This document shows positions 31,127 through 39,584 of a stretch of DNA of 41,160 nt, piece by piece. The notes beneath the pieces were generated by a model, which saw nothing but the letters and a program-made list of their open reading frames with translations, was not told where the DNA came from and did not search any database. How positions within the stretch are numbered: the first letter of the stretch is position 1; each line of letters opens with the position of its first letter. This stretch comes from Candidatus Rhodoferax randersensis (lineage in GTDB: Bacteria; Pseudomonadota; Gammaproteobacteria; Burkholderiales; Burkholderiaceae_C): the NCBI GenBank assembly GCA_016718155.1, contig JADKEH010000029.1, positions 1 through 41,160 of the forward strand. Direction: 5' to 3'. The translations under genes and the position numbers were made by a program.

Positions 31127-32416
31127 ATGAACACCATTCGCCGGGTCGCCATTCTGGGCGGCAACCGTATCCCCTTTGCGCGCTCCAACACGGTCTACGC
31201 CCACGCCAGCAACCAGGAGATGCTCACCGCCACGCTGCAAGGCCTGGTGGACCGCTACCAGTTGCACGGCGAACGCCTGGGCGACGTGGTGGCCGGCGCG
31301 GTGATGAAGCATGCGCGCGACTTCAATCTGGTGCGCGAATCGGTGTTGTCCACCACGCTGGCGCACGAGACGCCAGCCTTCGACATCCAACAGGCCTGCG
31401 GCACCGGACTGGAAGCGGCAATGGTCGTGGCCAACAAGATTGCCCTGGGGCACATCGACTGCGGCATCGCTGGCGGGGTGGATACCACCTCGGATGCACC
31501 GATCGGTGTCAACGAAAAGATGCGCCGCATTCTGCTCGATGCCGCGCGCGCCAAGACCACCGGGCAACGCCTGGCGGCACTGAGCCGGCTGCGCCCGGCG
31601 ATGCTGGTGCAACCTTCGCTGCCGCGCAATGGTGAACCCCGCACCGGCTATTCGATGGGTGAACACGCCGAACTGATGGCCGCCGAGTGGGGCATCAGCC
31701 GCGAGGAACAGGACGCGCTGGCGCTCAAGAGCCACCTCAACCTGGCCCAGGCTTACCAGAACGGATTCTTCACCGACCTGATGACTCCATTCATGGGTCT
31801 GGCCAAAGACAACAACCTGCGCGCCGACCTGAGCCTGGACAAGCTGGGCACGCTCAAGCCGGCCTTCGACAAGCGGGTGGCGCCCGGCAAGGGCACGCTG
31901 ACGGCGGGCAACTCCACACCGCTGACCGATGGCGCATCAAGCGTGTTGCTGGCCAGCGAGGAATGGGCGCGTGAGCGCAATCTGCCGGTGCTGGCCTACC
32001 TGAGCTTCAGCGAAGTCGCTGCGGTGGACTTTTTCGACAAGAAGGAGGGCCTGCTGATGGCACCGGCCTATGCCGTGCCACGCATGCTGGCACGCGCCAA
32101 CCTGACGCTGCAGGACTTTGACTTCTACGAAATCCACGAAGCCTTTGCCGCACAGGTGCTGTGCACGCTAAAGGCCTGGCAGGACCCGGTGTACTGCAAG
32201 GAGCGCCTGGGCCTGGACCAGCCTCTGGGGGCGATTGATCCCGACAAGCTCAACGTCCACGGCAGCTCGCTCGCGGCCGGCCACCCGTTTGCGGCGACCG
32301 GCGGTCGACTGCTGGCCACCCTGGCCAAGATGCTGGCGCAAAAGGGTTCTGGACGCGGCCTGATTTCGATCTGCGCGGCGGGTGGCCAGGGTGTGGTGGC
32401 CATACTGGAACGCTGA
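31127..32416 (+). CDS. Acetyl-CoA C-acetyltransferase (thiolase, FadI-like)
   Basis: The 429-residue thiolase has the nucleophilic cysteine C91 in QQACGTG, the HEAF active-site histidine, the GHPFAATGGR histidine and the CAAGGQG cysteine of the C-terminal half. The layout (long loop between halves) is that of FadI-type thiolases which cleave or condense acyl-CoA. It follows FabG after 30 bases and shares its strand, so a joint operon is likely. It could act in fatty-acid breakdown or polyhydroxyalkanoate-linked metabolism. Confidence 0.93.
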   Translation: MNTIRRVAILGGNRIPFARSNTVYAHASNQEMLTATLQGLVDRYQLHGERLGDVVAGAVMKHARDFNLVRESVLSTTLAHETPAFDIQQACGTGLEAAMVVANKIALGHIDCGIAGGVDTTSDAPIGVNEKMRRILLDAARAKTTGQRLAALSRLRPAMLVQPSLPRNGEPRTGYSMGEHAELMAAEWGISREEQDALALKSHLNLAQAYQNGFFTDLMTPFMGLAKDNNLRADLSLDKLGTLKPAFDKRVAPGKGTLTAGNSTPLTDGASSVLLASEEWARERNLPVLAYLSFSEVAAVDFFDKKEGLLMAPAYAVPRMLARANLTLQDFDFYEIHEAFAAQVLCTLKAWQDPVYCKERLGLDQPLGAIDPDKLNVHGSSLAAGHPFAATGGRLLATLAKMLAQKGSGRGLISICAAGGQGVVAILER

Positions 32417-32468
32417 GCCCGCCCGCTTGTCCCGAGTTGTTGATATTTCGAAACTCACGACACAACTC

Positions 32469-32787
32469 CGTCATTGCGAGCGTAAGATTTCGTCATCGTG
32501 GACGTAGCGTGGCAGTCGATGGGTTCCGGGTTCCTGGATTGGCTTCGCAATGACGCGGTTCATGGAAAGCGTAATACTTCGTCATTGCGGCGCGCGGTGG
32601 GTTCAGTCCTGGATTGCTTCACTTGTTCCATGACGACCGGTTCATGGAAAGCGTAATACTTCGTCATTGCGAGCGCTGCGCGGCAATCCATGTCTGCACC
32701 ACACTACGGTGGATCGCCACGGCCTGTGGCCTCGCGATGACGGGTGCCTCCACATTGCGAGCGCAGCGTGGCAATCGCCATGACGGG
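32469..32787 (+). repeat. Cluster of GTCATTGCGAGC-type palindromic repeats
   Basis: At least five degenerate copies of the CGTCATTGCGAGCG ... GCAATGACG palindrome are crowded between the thiolase and the cytochrome gene. A 34-base segment (starting CGGTTCATGGAAAGCGTAAT) is exactly duplicated at 32556-32589 and 32638-32671, 82 bases apart. This is why the region has no gene. The repeats look like REP elements. Confidence 0.85.
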
Positions 32788-32842
32788 CTCTGCGGTCATG
32801 CATTTTGGGAGAAGTCAATTGAACCACGCAAGGGGAGACGCC

Positions 32843-33148
32843 ATGCTTAGCCGATCGATACCCGTGATGCTGTTCGCCCTGCTGGCAAGTCTCGGCAGTG
32901 CCGCGGCCCAGACCCTGCCGGTCGCCACACGTGGCGAGCTCTTGTATTCGGCGCATTGCATTGCCTGCCATAGCAGCCAGGTGCATTGGCGCGCCAAGAA
33001 ACTCGCCACGGATTGGCCCAGTCTGCAGGCAGAGGTCCGCCGCTGGCAGAAGCTCGCGCAGCTTGGGTGGGGTGATGACGACGTGGCGGAGGTGGCCCGC
33101 TACCTTAATGCGCGCTACTACCGCTACCCAAGCGCACAGTCAGGTTGA
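32843..33148 (+). CDS. Small cytochrome c
   Basis: This 101-residue protein has a signal peptide (SIPVMLFALLASLGSAAA, cleavage about residue 23) and one haem c motif CIACH (39-43). The rest is helical and short, as in single-haem class I cytochromes. AGGGGAG lies 5 bases before the ATG and settles the start. A methionine axial ligand is not evident in the short C-terminal half, so the sixth ligand is uncertain. The gene stands alone between repeat clusters, and a role as electron carrier of a partner enzyme is inferred. Confidence 0.82.
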   Translation: MLSRSIPVMLFALLASLGSAAAQTLPVATRGELLYSAHCIACHSSQVHWRAKKLATDWPSLQAEVRRWQKLAQLGWGDDDVAEVARYLNARYYRYPSAQSG

Positions 33149-33230
33149 CCATCCACCCGCCGGCGCGCCATCCGCGCCAACCGACCTGGGCCCTTTTGCA
33201 CCCGCATCGCGAATGAGCAGCGTCATTGCG

Positions 33231-33356
33231 AGCCTCCCGAATCCGGCCCGATACCGCACACGGACCTTGAACCAGTATCGTCATCGCGAGGCCGCAGGCC
33301 GTGGCGATCCAGGTATTTTGGGGCCCTGGATTGCTTCACTGCGTTCGCAATGACGA
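33231..33356 (+). repeat. 126-bp direct repeat, left copy
   Basis: The segment begins AGCCTCCCGAATCC and ends GTTCGCAATGACGA. A second copy of the same length lies at 34403-34528 in the same orientation, with about a dozen differences. Both contain the GTCATCGCGAGGCCGCAGGC type palindrome. Together they flank the DHH gene. Confidence 0.85.
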
Positions 33357-33368
33357 TGTTGGTCCGGG

Positions 33369-34289
33369 TTAAGCCTGCGCGTTGAAGGTGCCGCTGAGCA
33401 ACTCGGGCAGACGCTGCAGGGGCAGCTTGAAACCGCAGGCCGCCGCGTGACCGCCACCGCCCATGCTCTGGGCCAGCGGGATGCAGTCGAAACCGCGCCG
33501 CGAGCGCAAGCCGACCTTGATGACACCGTTCTTGCCGACCGACCACAGCAAGGCAAAGGTGCCACTCTCCTTGGCGAGCAGGTCGCCCACCAGGCTGTGG
33601 AACACGCCCGGCGCATTCACCATCAGGCCACGCTGACCATTGAAGCTGATCGGTTGCGCGTCGCGCGCCAGGTCGGTGGCGAGTTTGGTGAACTTCTCGT
33701 CCATGGCGCGGCCACGTTCGATGAAGGCTTGCAGACCCTCGCCCTGCAGTTGTGCCAACTCGTTCCAGCGCGCAAAGTCAAACGCTTCCATGTCCAGTGC
33801 GGCCAGGAAGCCGGCGCTCTCGGGGTACTGCCAGACCCAGATGTCGCGGTCTTCCACAAAACGCACCAGATCAGGCAAGGGTCGCTCGGCCTGAAAGAAC
33901 TCCCAGGCCAGCCGCGCGCCGGACTTGCTCATGTCAAAGTGCACCACGCCGCAGCGGCAGGCAAAACCGGTCAGCGACTCCGCCGCGCTCTTGTGATGGT
34001 CCAGCATCACCAACTTGGCGGCGCGCTCGTCGATGCCGCGCAGCAGCTCGGCATCAAACGAAAAATCAAGGATGTAGACGGCGCGGCCGTCAATGGCCGG
34101 CAGATCGGCCAGGGTCTTCACGTCGCCATGGTCCAGACCCAGGAACTCGGCTTGACCGTCGTAGAACAACCAGGCCGCCAACGCGGCAGCGAAGCCATCT
34201 GGACAACTGCGACCGTGGTAGAGGATCAGGGGACGGGGATCGTTGCGGTCGGGCTTGACCAGCAGGCTTAAGGGCAGTATTGAGCTCAT
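33369..34289 (-). CDS. DHH family phosphoesterase
   Basis: The 306-residue protein carries the DHH-family metal site: HGRSCPDGF (H25, D31), D75 in YILDFS and the name-giving D97-H98-H99. These residues bind two metals in enzymes that cut small phosphodiesters, for example nanoRNAs or c-di-AMP-type linear products. The C-terminal GGGGHAAACGF is the DHHA1-type substrate-binding signature. The start MSSILPLS is chosen without a clear ribosome site; an upstream ATG exists 3 codons earlier. The gene is bracketed by 126-bp direct repeats and stands apart from its neighbours. Confidence 0.88.
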   Translation of the reverse strand: MSSILPLSLLVKPDRNDPRPLILYHGRSCPDGFAAALAAWLFYDGQAEFLGLDHGDVKTLADLPAIDGRAVYILDFSFDAELLRGIDERAAKLVMLDHHKSAAESLTGFACRCGVVHFDMSKSGARLAWEFFQAERPLPDLVRFVEDRDIWVWQYPESAGFLAALDMEAFDFARWNELAQLQGEGLQAFIERGRAMDEKFTKLATDLARDAQPISFNGQRGLMVNAPGVFHSLVGDLLAKESGTFALLWSVGKNGVIKVGLRSRRGFDCIPLAQSMGGGGHAAACGFKLPLQRLPELLSGTFNAQA

Positions 34290-34402
34290 GGGCGGCATTG
34301 TCACCCAGAAGGCCGGCACGCGTTTCGTGCTCGCTGGTCTGCCCTTTGGATGGCCAGCCGTGGACCTTTCCCAATTGCATGGCATCAAACCCCGTCATGA
34401 CC

Positions 34403-34528
34403 AGCCTCCCGAATCCAGCTTGATACCGCACGCGGACCTTGGACCAGTGTCGTCATCGTGAGGCCGCAGGCCGTGGCGATCCACGTCTTTTGGGGCCATG
34501 GATTGCTTCACTTCGTTCGCAATGACGA
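34403..34528 (+). repeat. 126-bp direct repeat, right copy
   Basis: This is the second copy of the segment at 33231-33356. Its right end touches the last bases of the YlqF gene region. Recombination between the copies would remove the DHH gene exactly. Confidence 0.85.
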
Positions 34529-34535
34529 CGCGGCG

Positions 34536-35477
34536 TCAAGAATTCCGCAGGCCTGCATGGGCCTCGGGGTCGGGCGTGCCTTTCTTCTTTTTTTTCGCCT
34601 TGCGCAAATCCTCCAGCGCCAGTCCCCGCGCCAGCCCCTGCGCGACCTCTTGCGGCGTCTCCAGGGTGATGCGCCCCAGCGTGGCGCTGCGAAACTCGTG
34701 GATCACGACCTCGGCCGCCTTCTGCGTGTCGATGCGCCCCTGCCCGCGCAGACCACCGCGCTTGCGGCCGATTTCTTCAAGCAAGACTTCGTCGCGCAGG
34801 GCGGCCACACCGTCGAGCTTGTAGCGCGCCTCCAACTGCGCCGCGTAGTGGTCCTTGAGGTAGTTCAACAACTCCAGCGCCACCTCCTGCTCGTCAAAGG
34901 CATTGCGGCCAATGGCGCCGCTGGCCGCCAGGTTGTAGCCGCTCTTGGCCACGATGATGCGCGGCCACAACACGCCGGGCGTGTCGTACAGGTAGAAATC
35001 GTCGGCCAGCGTGATGCGCTGCTCCTGGCGCGTGATGCCGGCCTCGTCACCGGTCTTGGCCGCGCGTTTGCCAATCAGGGTGTTGATCAGGGTCGATTTG
35101 CCCACGTTGGGAATGCCGCAGATCAGCACCCGCATCGGCTTGGCCATGCCGCCACGGTTGGGCGCCAATTGCTGGCAGGCCTTGACCAGGCGCTGCGCCG
35201 GCGTCGTCAGCGAGGCATCCAGACCGATCGCCGAGGTGTGTTGCAGGGCGTTGTAATGCGCCAGCCACAGCTCGGTGCAGGCCGGGTCGGCAATGTCCTG
35301 CTTGTTGAGCACCTTGAGCGAGGGCTTGCCGTGGGTCAGCTCGGCCAACATCGGGTTGGCACTGGAGCCCGGCAAGCGCGCATCCAGCAGCTCGATGACC
35401 ACATCAATCTCCTTGACGCGCTCCTCGATCGCCTTGCGCGTCAGGTGCATATGACCGGGAAACCACTGGATAGCCAT
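34536..35477 (-). CDS. ylqF: Ribosome biogenesis GTPase YlqF/RbgA
   Basis: The 313-residue protein is a circularly permuted GTPase: NKQD (G4, 58-61) comes before GIPNVGKST (G1, 121-129) and DTPG (G3, 165-168). This order and the N-terminal FPGHM are typical of YlqF/RbgA, which acts in the late assembly of the 50S ribosomal subunit in the cytoplasm. The C-terminal helical domain (about 200-313) and a lysine-rich tail match the family. The gene is single and diverges from the DUF1992 gene. Confidence 0.95.
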   Translation of the reverse strand: MAIQWFPGHMHLTRKAIEERVKEIDVVIELLDARLPGSSANPMLAELTHGKPSLKVLNKQDIADPACTELWLAHYNALQHTSAIGLDASLTTPAQRLVKACQQLAPNRGGMAKPMRVLICGIPNVGKSTLINTLIGKRAAKTGDEAGITRQEQRITLADDFYLYDTPGVLWPRIIVAKSGYNLAASGAIGRNAFDEQEVALELLNYLKDHYAAQLEARYKLDGVAALRDEVLLEEIGRKRGGLRGQGRIDTQKAAEVVIHEFRSATLGRITLETPQEVAQGLARGLALEDLRKAKKKKKGTPDPEAHAGLRNS

Positions 35478-35654
35478 TCAACAATTCTCACTTTGCCCGA
35501 CGACCATCGTCGGAACTGAACCTGAAGCCTTGCGGGACAGACCACTTTGCGAAACAAATGTGCTCTGACCACAACTGTTGGCCTGGGCAAACCCCAACTG
35601 ATTAGGTAGCATCGGGGGTTCGCACACGAGTCCGATCAAGATTAGGAGAAGCCC

Positions 35655-35984
35655 ATGCCAACCCAAGACGAGCATATCGCACAAAGCATCCGAGAGAGCG
35701 AACTCAGCGGCGAGCTCAGGGCGGCCAAAGACTGGGGCAAGCCACTGGACTTCGGCGACGGTTATGCCGAAACCCCGGAAGAGTTGCGCATGGGCTACAA
35801 GATCTTGAAAGACGCCGGCTACCTGCCCCCCGAGGTCGAGCTAATGAAGCGCCTGGCCGAGGCCCGCAGCCAACTGTCGGCCCTTCCCGCACACAGTATG
35901 GAGGCCAGCAGCCTGCAGCGCGAGATCGTGGACCTGCAGCTGAAGGTCACACTGATGCGCGAGCGCTTGCCCCAGATGCTCTAG
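35655..35984 (+). CDS. DUF1992 family protein (DnaJ-homologue C-terminus-like)
   Basis: The 109-residue protein fits the DUF1992 pattern: SGELRAAKDWGKPLDFGDGY, then ETPEELRMGYKILKDAG and YLPPEVELM. Full DUF1992 proteins often start with a J-domain; here only the DUF1992 part is present. The last 40 residues form a helix rich in leucine and arginine. AGGAG lies about 6 bases before the ATG. Function is unknown; a role with chaperones is only implied by domain fusions known elsewhere. Confidence 0.85.
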   Translation: MPTQDEHIAQSIRESELSGELRAAKDWGKPLDFGDGYAETPEELRMGYKILKDAGYLPPEVELMKRLAEARSQLSALPAHSMEASSLQREIVDLQLKVTLMRERLPQML

Positions 35985-36077
35985 TCAGTTGAGGACAGAG
36001 CGTCGCTGTGCTCCGGTCTGTCCCGCCCCCCCTAATCAGTTGAGGACAGAGCGTCGCTGCGCTCCGGTCTGTCCCGC
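35985..36077 (+). repeat. Tandem 42-bp repeat TCAGTTGAGGACAGAGC
   Basis: Two copies of a 42-base unit (TCAGTTGAGGACAGAGCGTC ... GGTCTGTCCCGC) differ by a single base and are separated by nine bases. The arms GGACAG and CTGTCC allow a hairpin. A third, shorter copy sits at 22639-22671. Location directly behind a stop codon fits a REP-type element that may double as a transcription end. Confidence 0.9.
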
Positions 36078-36083
36078 AAAGTA

Positions 36084-36362
36084 TCAGGAATGTGCCAGCC
36101 CATCGATTCGGTCCAGGCGCACGATGATGCGGCCGTACTGCTGGCTGCGCAGTTCCACCCACTGGCCGGGCTCGATGCGCACCACGCCGCCGCCGACGGT
36201 CTGGCCCTGCACGTAGAGCGTGACGCCCTTCTTCTCCTGCTGCGCCTGGGTCAGGGCTTGCTCGATGCCCTTGATGGCGTCGTTGGCCAGGGCCGCCCCC
36301 GCGCTGATGCAGATCAGCGCCGCAGCCAGGCCTTGGCGAATCAGTTTGTGCTTGGTGGTCAT
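36084..36362 (-). CDS. Small secreted protein of unknown function
   Basis: The 92-residue protein starts with a signal peptide (KHKLIRQGLAAALICISAGA) and continues with a soluble domain of beta type: VTLYVQGQTVGGGVVRIEPG, then WVELRSQQYGRIIVRLDRID. AAAGGA lies about 8 bases before the ATG. The alternation of valine, glycine and charged residues suggests an Sm-like or OB-like barrel, but no family was recognised. It lies alone between the tandem repeat and the TonB-like gene. Confidence 0.55.
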   Translation of the reverse strand: MTTKHKLIRQGLAAALICISAGAALANDAIKGIEQALTQAQQEKKGVTLYVQGQTVGGGVVRIEPGQWVELRSQQYGRIIVRLDRIDGLAHS

Positions 36363-36516
36363 GAATGAGGTCCTTTCAGATCGGATAGGTCAGGGGACCC
36401 GATGATGGCACAGGGCCAAGCGCCACACCCCAACGCAGCCCACAAGCGCAGCGATTACACTCACTGCGGCCCGTTCACGCACTCCCCTCACCCGCTCGCC
36501 CGCCCCACCCCTGCCG

Positions 36517-37551
36517 ATGATCGTTTCGTTGTCGCCATCGCTCCCACCGCAGCGCCCGTCCTGGCCTGCGGTCGTGACGACCGGCTTGATGCACGTGCTG
36601 CTGATCTGGTTGGTGCTGCAGACCACGCCCGTGGCCCGCGTTGCCTCCGAAGTGGTGTACCAGTTGATCGCGCCGATCACCCGGCTGGCCGACAAACCAG
36701 AGCCGCCGCCCAAGCTGAAACCGCCGATCACACAGCCGACACCTACACCTAAGCCCAAAGCACCTGCCCCCACGCAGGCCATCGCACCCAAGGTCGAACA
36801 AGCGGTGGCAAAACCCGTGCCGCCGCCGAAAGCGCCGGTGGAAGAGGTCAAGCCAACCCGCGCCGAGCCCGTGCCCGAACCCAAGGCCCTGCCACCGCCG
36901 CCGACACCACCAACACCGCAGCCGCAACCCCAGCCCGCGCCAGAGCTGCCACCTGCGCCCACACCAGAACCTGCGCCCACACCGGTACCGGCTCCGACAC
37001 CCGTGCCGGCGCCACTGCCAGCCCCTACCCCGGCCCCAACGCCTGCGCCAACACCAGCACCTGAACCAGCGCCCGCACCGATGCTGGCGCCAAGCCCAAC
37101 GCCAACGCCCGCGCAGTCGGCTGTGCCAACTCCGACCGCCACACCGGCACCGGCCCCACCGCCTGCCACGGTAGCCTTGCCAGGGCCCGCGCCGGCGCCG
37201 GCAGCAACGTCCGCGACCCCAACACCCGCACGGTCGGCCGCCATCACACCCGCCGATACACCGCCCTCAGTCGGCGGTTCGGGCTTGCGGCTGGGCCCAC
37301 TGGCCGGACCGACCTCGGCGCCCAAGAGTTACCCCAATGTGATGGGCCGCCCAGGTGGGCAACCGGGCCAGCGCAGCCTGGCCGAAATGGCGCACGAACA
37401 AATCAACGGTGGCCGCAGCCGCGACAAGCTGGCCGACTCGGTGCAAGAGGCTGTTAAACCCGAGTGCTTCGGCAAGGACTCTGGCACATCGGTCGGCCTG
37501 CTTGCCCTTCCGATCGGCGCGATACAGGCCCTGCGCGGCAAATGCAATTGA
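36517..37551 (+). CDS. Proline-rich TonB-like envelope protein
   Basis: The 344-residue protein has one N-terminal transmembrane helix (about 20-38), then a long Pro/Ala/Thr-rich linker (about 55-250) built from PTPAP/PAPTP units, and a short C-terminal domain with NVMGRPGGQPGQRSLAEMAH, then VQEAVKPECFGKD and KCN. Its place before exbB, exbD and exbD, and the transmembrane-plus-stiff-linker layout, fit a TonB-like partner of an ExbBD motor. The C-terminal part does not look like a canonical TonB C-terminal domain and carries two cysteines, so it may bind an unusual receptor. The repeated linker may vary in length between strains. Confidence 0.72.
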   Translation: MIVSLSPSLPPQRPSWPAVVTTGLMHVLLIWLVLQTTPVARVASEVVYQLIAPITRLADKPEPPPKLKPPITQPTPTPKPKAPAPTQAIAPKVEQAVAKPVPPPKAPVEEVKPTRAEPVPEPKALPPPPTPPTPQPQPQPAPELPPAPTPEPAPTPVPAPTPVPAPLPAPTPAPTPAPTPAPEPAPAPMLAPSPTPTPAQSAVPTPTATPAPAPPPATVALPGPAPAPAATSATPTPARSAAITPADTPPSVGGSGLRLGPLAGPTSAPKSYPNVMGRPGGQPGQRSLAEMAHEQINGGRSRDKLADSVQEAVKPECFGKDSGTSVGLLALPIGAIQALRGKCN

Positions 37552-37573
37552 CTCCTTCCCACTTTCCCTATCC

Positions 37574-38500
37574 ATGGAATCCCACATGATGATGAAGTTC
37601 TTCGCCACGACGCCACGGCAACGGCCCATGGTCAATCAAGATTTCAAGCGCCGCGTTGGCCTGGATGTTGGTGCTGCTGCTCGGGCAAGCCGCACCTCGC
37701 CCGGTGCAAGCGCAAACAGCGCTGCCCCCCGCCGCGTCCTCGTCCGCCCCAAGCCTGGTGGCCACCAAGGAGCTGCCCGTCATCAAGCCCGCCGGTGCCG
37801 AGGCCAATGCCAACCCCTATGGCTTGCGCGCCGTCTGGGCGCAAGGCGACTTTCGTGGCCAAAGACGACTTTGATCACGCTGGCCATCATGTCGCTGCTG
37901 AGCTGGTACGTGATCGTCGCCAAGGTGCTGGCGCAACGCCGGCTAACCGAACAGGCCAAGGCGGCGCACACCGCCTTCTCGGGGGCCAATTCGCTGCGCC
38001 AGGGCGCCGACTCGCTGGCCAAGGACAGCCCGTTTCGACAGATCGTGGACTCCTCCCTGGCGTCCATGGGCAAACACGAAAGCCTGGCCAGTCAGGTGGA
38101 CATGAACACCTGGCTCAGCCAGGACATCGTGCGCAACGTCGGCTCCCTCACGGTGCGCTCGCAAGACGGCCTGGCGGTGCTGGCCACGGTGGGCGCCACC
38201 GCGCCCTTCGTGGGCCTGTTCGGCACGGTCTGGGGCATCTACAACGCGCTGGTCACTATCGGTGTGTCCGGACAGGCCTCGATCGACCGGGTTGCCGGGC
38301 CGGTGGGCGAGGCGCTGATCATGACCGCCATCGGCCTGGCCGTGGCGGTGCCCGCCGTGCTGGGCTACAACTGGCTGGTGCGGCGCAACAAGCTGGCACT
38401 GCATACGGTCAAGACCTTTGGCTCGGACCTGCACACGCTGCTGCTGGTGGAAGTGGACAAGAGCCTGCGCAACCCCGCAGGCAAGAGCCACGCAGGCTGA
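37574..38500 (+). CDS. exbB: ExbB/TolQ/MotA proton channel, with three single-base indels
   Basis: The C-terminal 210 residues are typical ExbB: ATVGATAPFVGLFGTVWGIY (TM2 with TolQ/ExbB motif), then GPVGEALIMTAIGLAVAVPA (TM3). The protein feeds the proton-motive force to the TonB-like protein. The N-terminal part is out of phase in the middle: between about 37655 and 37855 the natural reading is one frame over (LAWMLVLLLGQAAPRPVQAQ, a signal-like segment, then ANPYGLRAVWAQGDF). An extra G near 37655, an extra T near 37853 and an extra A near 37862 together restore the frame. No stop arises, so an open frame persists, but its residues 28-95 are probably artefactual. True start is likely ATG 37628 (MVNQDFKRR). 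Neighbours support the operon. Confidence 0.8.
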   Translation: MESHMMMKFFATTPRQRPMVNQDFKRRVGLDVGAAARASRTSPGASANSAAPRRVLVRPKPGGHQGAARHQARRCRGQCQPLWLARRLGARRLSWPKTTLITLAIMSLLSWYVIVAKVLAQRRLTEQAKAAHTAFSGANSLRQGADSLAKDSPFRQIVDSSLASMGKHESLASQVDMNTWLSQDIVRNVGSLTVRSQDGLAVLATVGATAPFVGLFGTVWGIYNALVTIGVSGQASIDRVAGPVGEALIMTAIGLAVAVPAVLGYNWLVRRNKLALHTVKTFGSDLHTLLLVEVDKSLRNPAGKSHAG

Positions 38501-38503
38501 ACC

Positions 38504-38935
38504 ATGGCGATCGACTTCGAGGCCGTCGGCGAGGGTGACGAGGGCATGCTCTCGGACATCAACACCACGCCGCTGGTGGATGTGATGCTGGTGTTGCTGA
38601 TCATCTTTCTGATCACGATTCCAGTCATCAACACCTCGGTGGCGGTGAAGCTGCCCAAGCAAAGCAATCAGTTGCAGCAAGCCCGGCCCGAGACCGTGGT
38701 CATCACCGTGGACGCCTCGGGGCGAGCTACCCTGTTCGACACACTGCTCACCAGCGCACAGGCGCTACAGGAGCGCCTGGCGCGGATCGCCAGCCAGAGC
38801 CCGCAACCGGAGCTGCACATCCGGGGTGATGCGCGCGCCAACTACGAAGCGGTGGCGCGCGTGCTGGTTGCCTGCCAACAGGCCGGCATCACGCGCATCG
38901 GTTTCGTGACCGAGCCACCTCCACTGGATCGTTGA
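38504..38935 (+). CDS. exbD: ExbD/TolR biopolymer transport protein
   Basis: The 143-residue protein has one transmembrane helix near the N-terminus in the pattern NTTPLVDVMLVLLIIFLITI, with the conserved aspartate that carries protons. A periplasmic domain follows with VVITVDASGRATLFDTLL, then QPELHIRGDARANYEAVARV. It starts four bases after the exbB stop codon and uses an ATG within ACCATGG. It forms, with ExbB, the stator that energises the TonB-like protein. Confidence 0.93.
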   Translation: MAIDFEAVGEGDEGMLSDINTTPLVDVMLVLLIIFLITIPVINTSVAVKLPKQSNQLQQARPETVVITVDASGRATLFDTLLTSAQALQERLARIASQSPQPELHIRGDARANYEAVARVLVACQQAGITRIGFVTEPPPLDR

Positions 38936-38977
38936 TGCGCCCGGAACTGGTGGCACAAGCCAACGAGACCTCAGCAC

Positions 38978-39064
38978 CGTCATCGCGAGGCCGACAGGCC
39001 GTGGCGATCCATGCTCGCGTGCCGAGGTGGATTGCCGCGTCGGCTGCGCCTCCTCGCAATGACG
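38978..39064 (+). repeat. GTCATTGCGAGG-type palindrome between two exbD genes
   Basis: The 87-base element runs from CGTCATCGCGAGGCC to CCTCGCAATGACGG, so its ends are inverted repeats. It is a full-length member of the repeat family seen at 32469-32787 and 33222-34528. It was inserted between the two exbD genes without hitting a coding frame. Confidence 0.85.
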
Positions 39065-39111
39065 GCAACTGCTGTCGTGAATAGTGGAACACTAAATGGA
39101 CAGGAACCAAC

Positions 39112-39546
39112 GTGGCGATTGACTTTGACGAGGCGCTGGATGCCGAGGGACCCGAGGTCGCGTCGGGCATGAACATCACGCCGCTGATCGACGTGCTGCT
39201 GGTGCTGCTGGTGATGCTGATCATCACCATCCCGATCCAGTTGCACTCCATGAACATGGAGCTCCCCGTCGGGCTGGCCCCGCCGCTGGTGGTGGAGCCG
39301 TTGGTCGTCAAAATCGATGTGGACGCGGCCAGCCGTATCACCTGGAACGGCGAGCCGCTGGCCGACCGCGCCACCCTAGAGCAGCGGCTGACGCAGGCGG
39401 CGCGCCAGACCGAGAAACTGCCCGAGATCCATGTGCAGCCCGAACGCGCCACACCGTACGACACGGTGGCGGCGATTCTGGCGACCTCGCAGCGCCTGGG
39501 CTTACAAAAATCGGCGTGGTCGGGCTGGAAGCCCTACGCCAAATAA
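39112..39546 (+). CDS. exbD: Second ExbD/TolR protein, with two compensating indels near its end
   Basis: This 144-residue ExbD paralogue has the transmembrane motif NITPLIDVLLVLLVMLIITI with its key aspartate, and the usual periplasmic domain (PLVVKIDVDAASRITWNGEP, then EIHVQPERATPYDTVAAIL). A GTG start is chosen because AGGAA lies 7 bases upstream. The last 11 residues read SAWSGWKPYAK. Adding one A in the run at 39506-39510 and removing one C at 39532-39534 would give the normal ending LQKIGVVGLEAYAK. The two single-base changes cancel, as in exbB. Confidence 0.88.
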   Translation: MAIDFDEALDAEGPEVASGMNITPLIDVLLVLLVMLIITIPIQLHSMNMELPVGLAPPLVVEPLVVKIDVDAASRITWNGEPLADRATLEQRLTQAARQTEKLPEIHVQPERATPYDTVAAILATSQRLGLQKSAWSGWKPYAK

Positions 39547-39584
39547 AGCCTTTGCGGCGCGCCGACCCGCGCGCCGACTCCTGG

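Noticed and set aside
32469..32787. Possible CRISPR-like array of short repeats
   Set aside because: Repeats are unequal, palindromic and unevenly spaced, with no uniform spacers and no cas gene.
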